Shown in pieces: positions 61,655-64,000 of a stretch of DNA of 64,000 nucleotides. The notes under the pieces are model-generated. The model was not told the origin of the DNA. It made no database searches and worked only from the letters and a program-made list of their open reading frames with translations. The translations under genes were made by a program, and so were the position numbers. Each line of letters begins with the position of its first letter. Positions within the stretch are counted from its first letter, which is position 1. The stretch is from contig NZ_PYBV01000009.1 in the NCBI RefSeq assembly GCF_003205615.1, positions 186,001 to 250,000 of the forward strand, in the 5' to 3' direction. The DNA is from Micromonospora arborensis. GTDB taxonomy: Bacteria > Actinomycetota > Actinomycetes > Mycobacteriales > Micromonosporaceae.

Positions 61655-62282
61655 CGCGCAACCCGTGCATCACTGGTCCCCGCCGCTGGTTGCTCGACCC
61701 CACTCGGGCTACCTCCGGTCGACGCGCCACTGGGTGACACCCGCCGGGGGCGCGACCGTCGACCGGCGAGCGTTCGCGACGAAGGGGGTGGTGCCGGTCC
61801 TCGGCCGGCCGCGACGGGCGAAACCGGCCCTCAGTGTGCCGTCCGTACGTGGAGGGCTTCAATAGGCCTTTCGCGCGACACGTTCGCGTATCGGCAAAAG
61901 TCGACGTGCAACTTGCATGAAGCACGTCCCTGATGCACTCTGTCCGTATGGCACGGATTACTCAGCGTCTCCGTCTGGTCCCTCGGAGTGGTGACCCCAC
62001 CGAGCCGGGGAAGCCGGGCACGACGCGGGCCCGGCCGACGACACCGAGACCTGCTCCGGGGTAATGACCTCGCCGCTGCAAGCCGGCAAGCTGCGGCGGC
62101 GGGCGCGGTTCCCGGAAGCAGCCGGGTGGTGGTCGGGTGGCGGCACGTCACCAGCGGGGTACGGCCCGACCACCACCATCCGCACCACCGGTTCACGAGG
62201 CACGACCCCGTCACCGGCCGAGACGTTCCCCCGTTCAGGCACCGCCGGCGCAACTGCCGGCCAACCCTCCCCAGGAGCCCAT
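61655..62282. other. 628-base intergenic region
   Basis: The region between the XRE gene and the next supported gene holds the short palindrome at 61907-61917 and several moderately coding-like frames. A minus-strand frame ending at 61958 (segment VVGPYPAGDVPPPDHH, SGEVITPEQVSVSS) and a plus-strand frame from ATG 62064 both lack a recognisable domain. I do not call a gene here. Confidence 0.5.
61907..61917. promoter_or_regulatory. Short palindrome upstream of the XRE regulator
   Basis: TGCAA-C-TTGCA, flanked by CG and TG, is the clearest palindrome upstream of the XRE/DUF397 operon, 253 bases before its start. It may be its operator or belong to a gene on the other strand. Confidence 0.35.
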
Positions 62283-62567
62283 GTGCTTCCCCGCACCGGT
62301 GACGTACTGCACGTGACGCGCGCGGCGAGTGTCCAGTTCCTCAGACCCATCAAGTTCCGGGTCATCCGGGTGCTCGACTGGCCTACCTATGACGGCTGGC
62401 TCTGGCTCGACGGCTACGAGTTGAACGCCGCGGGCGACGCGGTCAATCGACGGTCGATCTTCGTTCAGCGGGACGGGCTGCAGCAACTGCAGGCAGCCCC
62501 CGAGCCCCGCCCGCACACCGTACGGGCCCGGCGACCGGTGACCCGTACCCCGCTCCGGGTCGGCTGA
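62283..62567 (+). CDS. Conserved-looking hypothetical small protein
   Basis: The 94-residue protein (LPRTGDVLHVTRAASVQFLR, then PTYDGWLWLDGYELNAAGDA, RRSIFVQRDGLQQL) looks like a single small beta-rich domain. GTG 62283 was chosen because AGGAG lies five bases upstream; a longer frame from 62064 includes sequence that does not look coding. Function unknown. Proteins of this kind are frequent near XRE/DUF397 loci in actinomycetes, from memory. Confidence 0.6.
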   Translation: MLPRTGDVLHVTRAASVQFLRPIKFRVIRVLDWPTYDGWLWLDGYELNAAGDAVNRRSIFVQRDGLQQLQAAPEPRPHTVRARRPVTRTPLRVG

Positions 62568-62665
62568 CCGACCCGATCCGCCGCCGGTGGGCGTGCCGTC
62601 GCCATAGAATCGGTACGCCCACCCCGGCACCGTTCCACCCGCGCGTCCAGGACCCTGACCCTGGG

Positions 62666-63127
62666 ATGGTCATGGTCAATCAGCCCGCCCTGCGGCGGCA
62701 CCACCGCTCCCGTATCGCCTACGCATTTGGACTGCTCGCCCTCCTCGGGGCCATGGCCACACTCCTGGTCCTCGTCCACGACCCGGCGATGTCGTCCACC
62801 CGGCTGGCCACACCGGTGCCCGCACCGGAGATCACCGTGGTCGACGCCGACCCACCGACGGACGACGGTCCCTCGGTACGCGAAGAACCCGACTGGCTCG
62901 GCGTCGACGACCCGAGCAGCCACGCCGGTGTCACCGACCCGAGCGGGCCGGTGGCCGGCCGTGGCGCCGGCGGCCAGTCCGATGGCCGTCAGGAACTCAC
63001 CGAAGCAGCTCCGGCCGGGCACCCCGCGACGGACGTCCGCCGCTCCCTGTTCTGGTCCGGAATCTTCGGACTCGCTATCTCGCTGGCCGGCCTCGGCCTG
63101 GTCGGCACCCGCCGCCGCAGGTGGTGA
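62666..63127 (+). CDS. Hypothetical membrane-anchored protein with C-terminal transmembrane segment
   Basis: The 153-residue protein has a transmembrane segment near the N-terminus (IAYAFGLLALLGAMATLLVL), an acidic Pro/Gly-rich middle and a second hydrophobic segment at the end (LFWSGIFGLAISLAGLGLVG) followed by RRRRW. The end resembles a membrane anchor with a positive tail, but no sorting motif precedes it. ATG 62666 is used; ATG 62672 follows. It is convergent with the PASTA gene. Confidence 0.65.
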   Translation: MVMVNQPALRRHHRSRIAYAFGLLALLGAMATLLVLVHDPAMSSTRLATPVPAPEITVVDADPPTDDGPSVREEPDWLGVDDPSSHAGVTDPSGPVAGRGAGGQSDGRQELTEAAPAGHPATDVRRSLFWSGIFGLAISLAGLGLVGTRRRRW

Positions 63128-63136
63128 CCGCCGGTG

Positions 63137-63841
63137 TCACGGCGTACTCGACGGCGTCGGGCTCGGCACGGTCGGGCTCACCCCGGTCGAGGGGCGAGCC
63201 TGCGAAATGATCAATACCACCTCGTCGTCGGTCGACACCGGCGTGCCCGTTCCGGGCTCGGTGCCCACCACAGTCCCCGGTGGCAACTCCGACGGGCGGT
63301 ACACCACCCGGAAGGCAATGCCGAGCCGGTCCAGCAACCCCTCGGCGGTGGCCTGCGGCAGGCCGGCGAGCGGTGGTACCGGCACTCCGGCCGGCTCGCT
63401 GGTGGCCGCCGGGGTGCTTGGCGACTCACTGGTCGGCCCGGCCGAGCTGGGGGATGCGCTGGTCGGTGCGGCGCTGGTGGCACTGGTCGGCGGGAGTGAC
63501 GGGGTGGAACCCGGCTCGTCCCGGTCGTCATCCTGCGTGGAGAGCACCAACCAGAGCGCCCCTCCGAGCAGGGCGACAAGCAGCAGCGCGAGAACACCCC
63601 AGAGGATCGGCAGCCACCATCGCCGGCCGCCCTGCTCCTCGACGTACCACTCCCCGGCGGGTTCGGCCGACCGCGGCGGTCGGACCTCGGCCCGCCCGGA
63701 CCACGACGGCGAGGCCGGCGGCTCCTCCGGTATCCGCACCGTCGGGTCGACCGGCGGGCCCGGCTGAGTGGCGGCGGAACGATCGATCGGCATGGTCTCG
63801 TCGTGCTCGCCGGCGGGCGGCTCCTGGCGGTCGTCGCTCAT
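63137..63841 (-). CDS. Single-PASTA-domain membrane protein
   Basis: The 234-residue protein has a hydrophilic N-terminus, one transmembrane segment (LPILWGVLALLLVALLGGAL, about 78-97), a Ser/Thr/Pro linker and one C-terminal PASTA domain (VPPLAGLPQATAEGLLDRLG, ELPPGTVVGTEPGTGTPVST). It lacks a kinase or transpeptidase domain, so it may be a soluble-domain partner for wall fragments. ATG 63841 has AAAGGACG upstream. It is convergent with the hypothetical membrane-anchored gene. Confidence 0.85.
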   Translation of the reverse strand: MSDDRQEPPAGEHDETMPIDRSAATQPGPPVDPTVRIPEEPPASPSWSGRAEVRPPRSAEPAGEWYVEEQGGRRWWLPILWGVLALLLVALLGGALWLVLSTQDDDRDEPGSTPSLPPTSATSAAPTSASPSSAGPTSESPSTPAATSEPAGVPVPPLAGLPQATAEGLLDRLGIAFRVVYRPSELPPGTVVGTEPGTGTPVSTDDEVVLIISQARPSTGVSPTVPSPTPSSTP

Positions 63842-63891
63842 CGCACGTCCTTTCCCGAACCGGACGGGCGTCATGGCCCTCGACCGTCAAC

Positions 63892-64000
63892 CTAGCCGCC
63901 CGCACCGCCATCGGTGGGGATCAGCGTGCCGAGCCGCGCCGGACGCGCTGCTCCGATCTGCGGCTGGTGGGGGCCGGGGTCGTCACGAGGATGGCCCGCG
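63892..64000 (-). CDS. C-terminal end of a gene leaving the window
   Basis: A minus-strand frame open to the right edge ends in HQPQIGAARPARLGTLIPTD then GGAGG and TAG (63892-63894). Its codon composition is coding-like. The protein cannot be identified from about 35 residues. Confidence 0.4.
   Translation of the reverse strand, partial: AGHPRDDPGPHQPQIGAARPARLGTLIPTDGGAGG

Overview
The window is very GC-rich DNA with strong G/C bias at third codon positions. It has many GTG and TTG starts and several apparently leaderless genes (a -10-like hexamer 6-7 bases before the start codon). The content points to an actinomycete, most likely Micromonosporaceae (Micromonospora or a close relative). 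The evidence is DUF6458, DUF397/XRE pairs, BTAD regulators, class E sortase, CrgA and the near-origin kinase cluster. No insertion sequence, prophage or CRISPR array is visible.

Layout. 1-7.6 kb: end of a Pro-rich membrane-anchored protein, a thioredoxin/NHL protein, the 5-oxoprolinase operon pxpBCA, a TrhA-type membrane protein and a SixA-like phosphatase flanked by two DUF6458 proteins. 8-16 kb: a FadE5-like acyl-CoA dehydrogenase, an RsbU-like phosphatase, an RlpA-like protein and assorted enzymes. 16-31 kb is the most accessory part: a DHFR-like gene broken by one stop codon, a membrane protein/regulator pair, a sigma-factor fragment, a DrrAB-like ABC exporter convergent with a large BTAD regulator, an autoregulated PadR operon, small immunity-like and Nudix genes, and a secreted repeat protein. 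30-41 kb: tRNA-Gly, dcd, two NlpC/P60 endopeptidases (one behind a c-di-AMP ydaO riboswitch), a secreted amidase, two CNNM/CorC-type proteins and an EtfD-like iron-sulfur membrane oxidoreductase.

41-55 kb is the conserved actinobacterial growth and division cluster: crgA, DUF881, sortase E, a small membrane protein and pabA/trpG on the plus strand, then fhaA-fhaB-pstP-rodA-pbpA-pknA-pknB on the minus strand with overlapping or 1-nt-spaced junctions, followed by tRNA-Leu(CAG). The same order lies close to dnaA in Mycobacterium, so the window is probably near oriC. 55-64 kb holds an epimerase/WecG-type pair, a subtilisin, an XRE/DUF397 pair and a solitary PASTA protein.

Functional links. Cell-wall growth dominates: the PknA/PknB-PstP-Fha signalling system with RodA/PbpA, the NlpC/P60 and amidase hydrolases, the RlpA-like protein and the sortase. 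A second theme is fatty-acid oxidation: the acyl-CoA dehydrogenase and the EtfD-like gene lie 31 kb apart but carry nearly the same palindrome, GTTACTGnnnGGTAAC read on the coding strand, upstream of their starts, which suggests one regulator for both.
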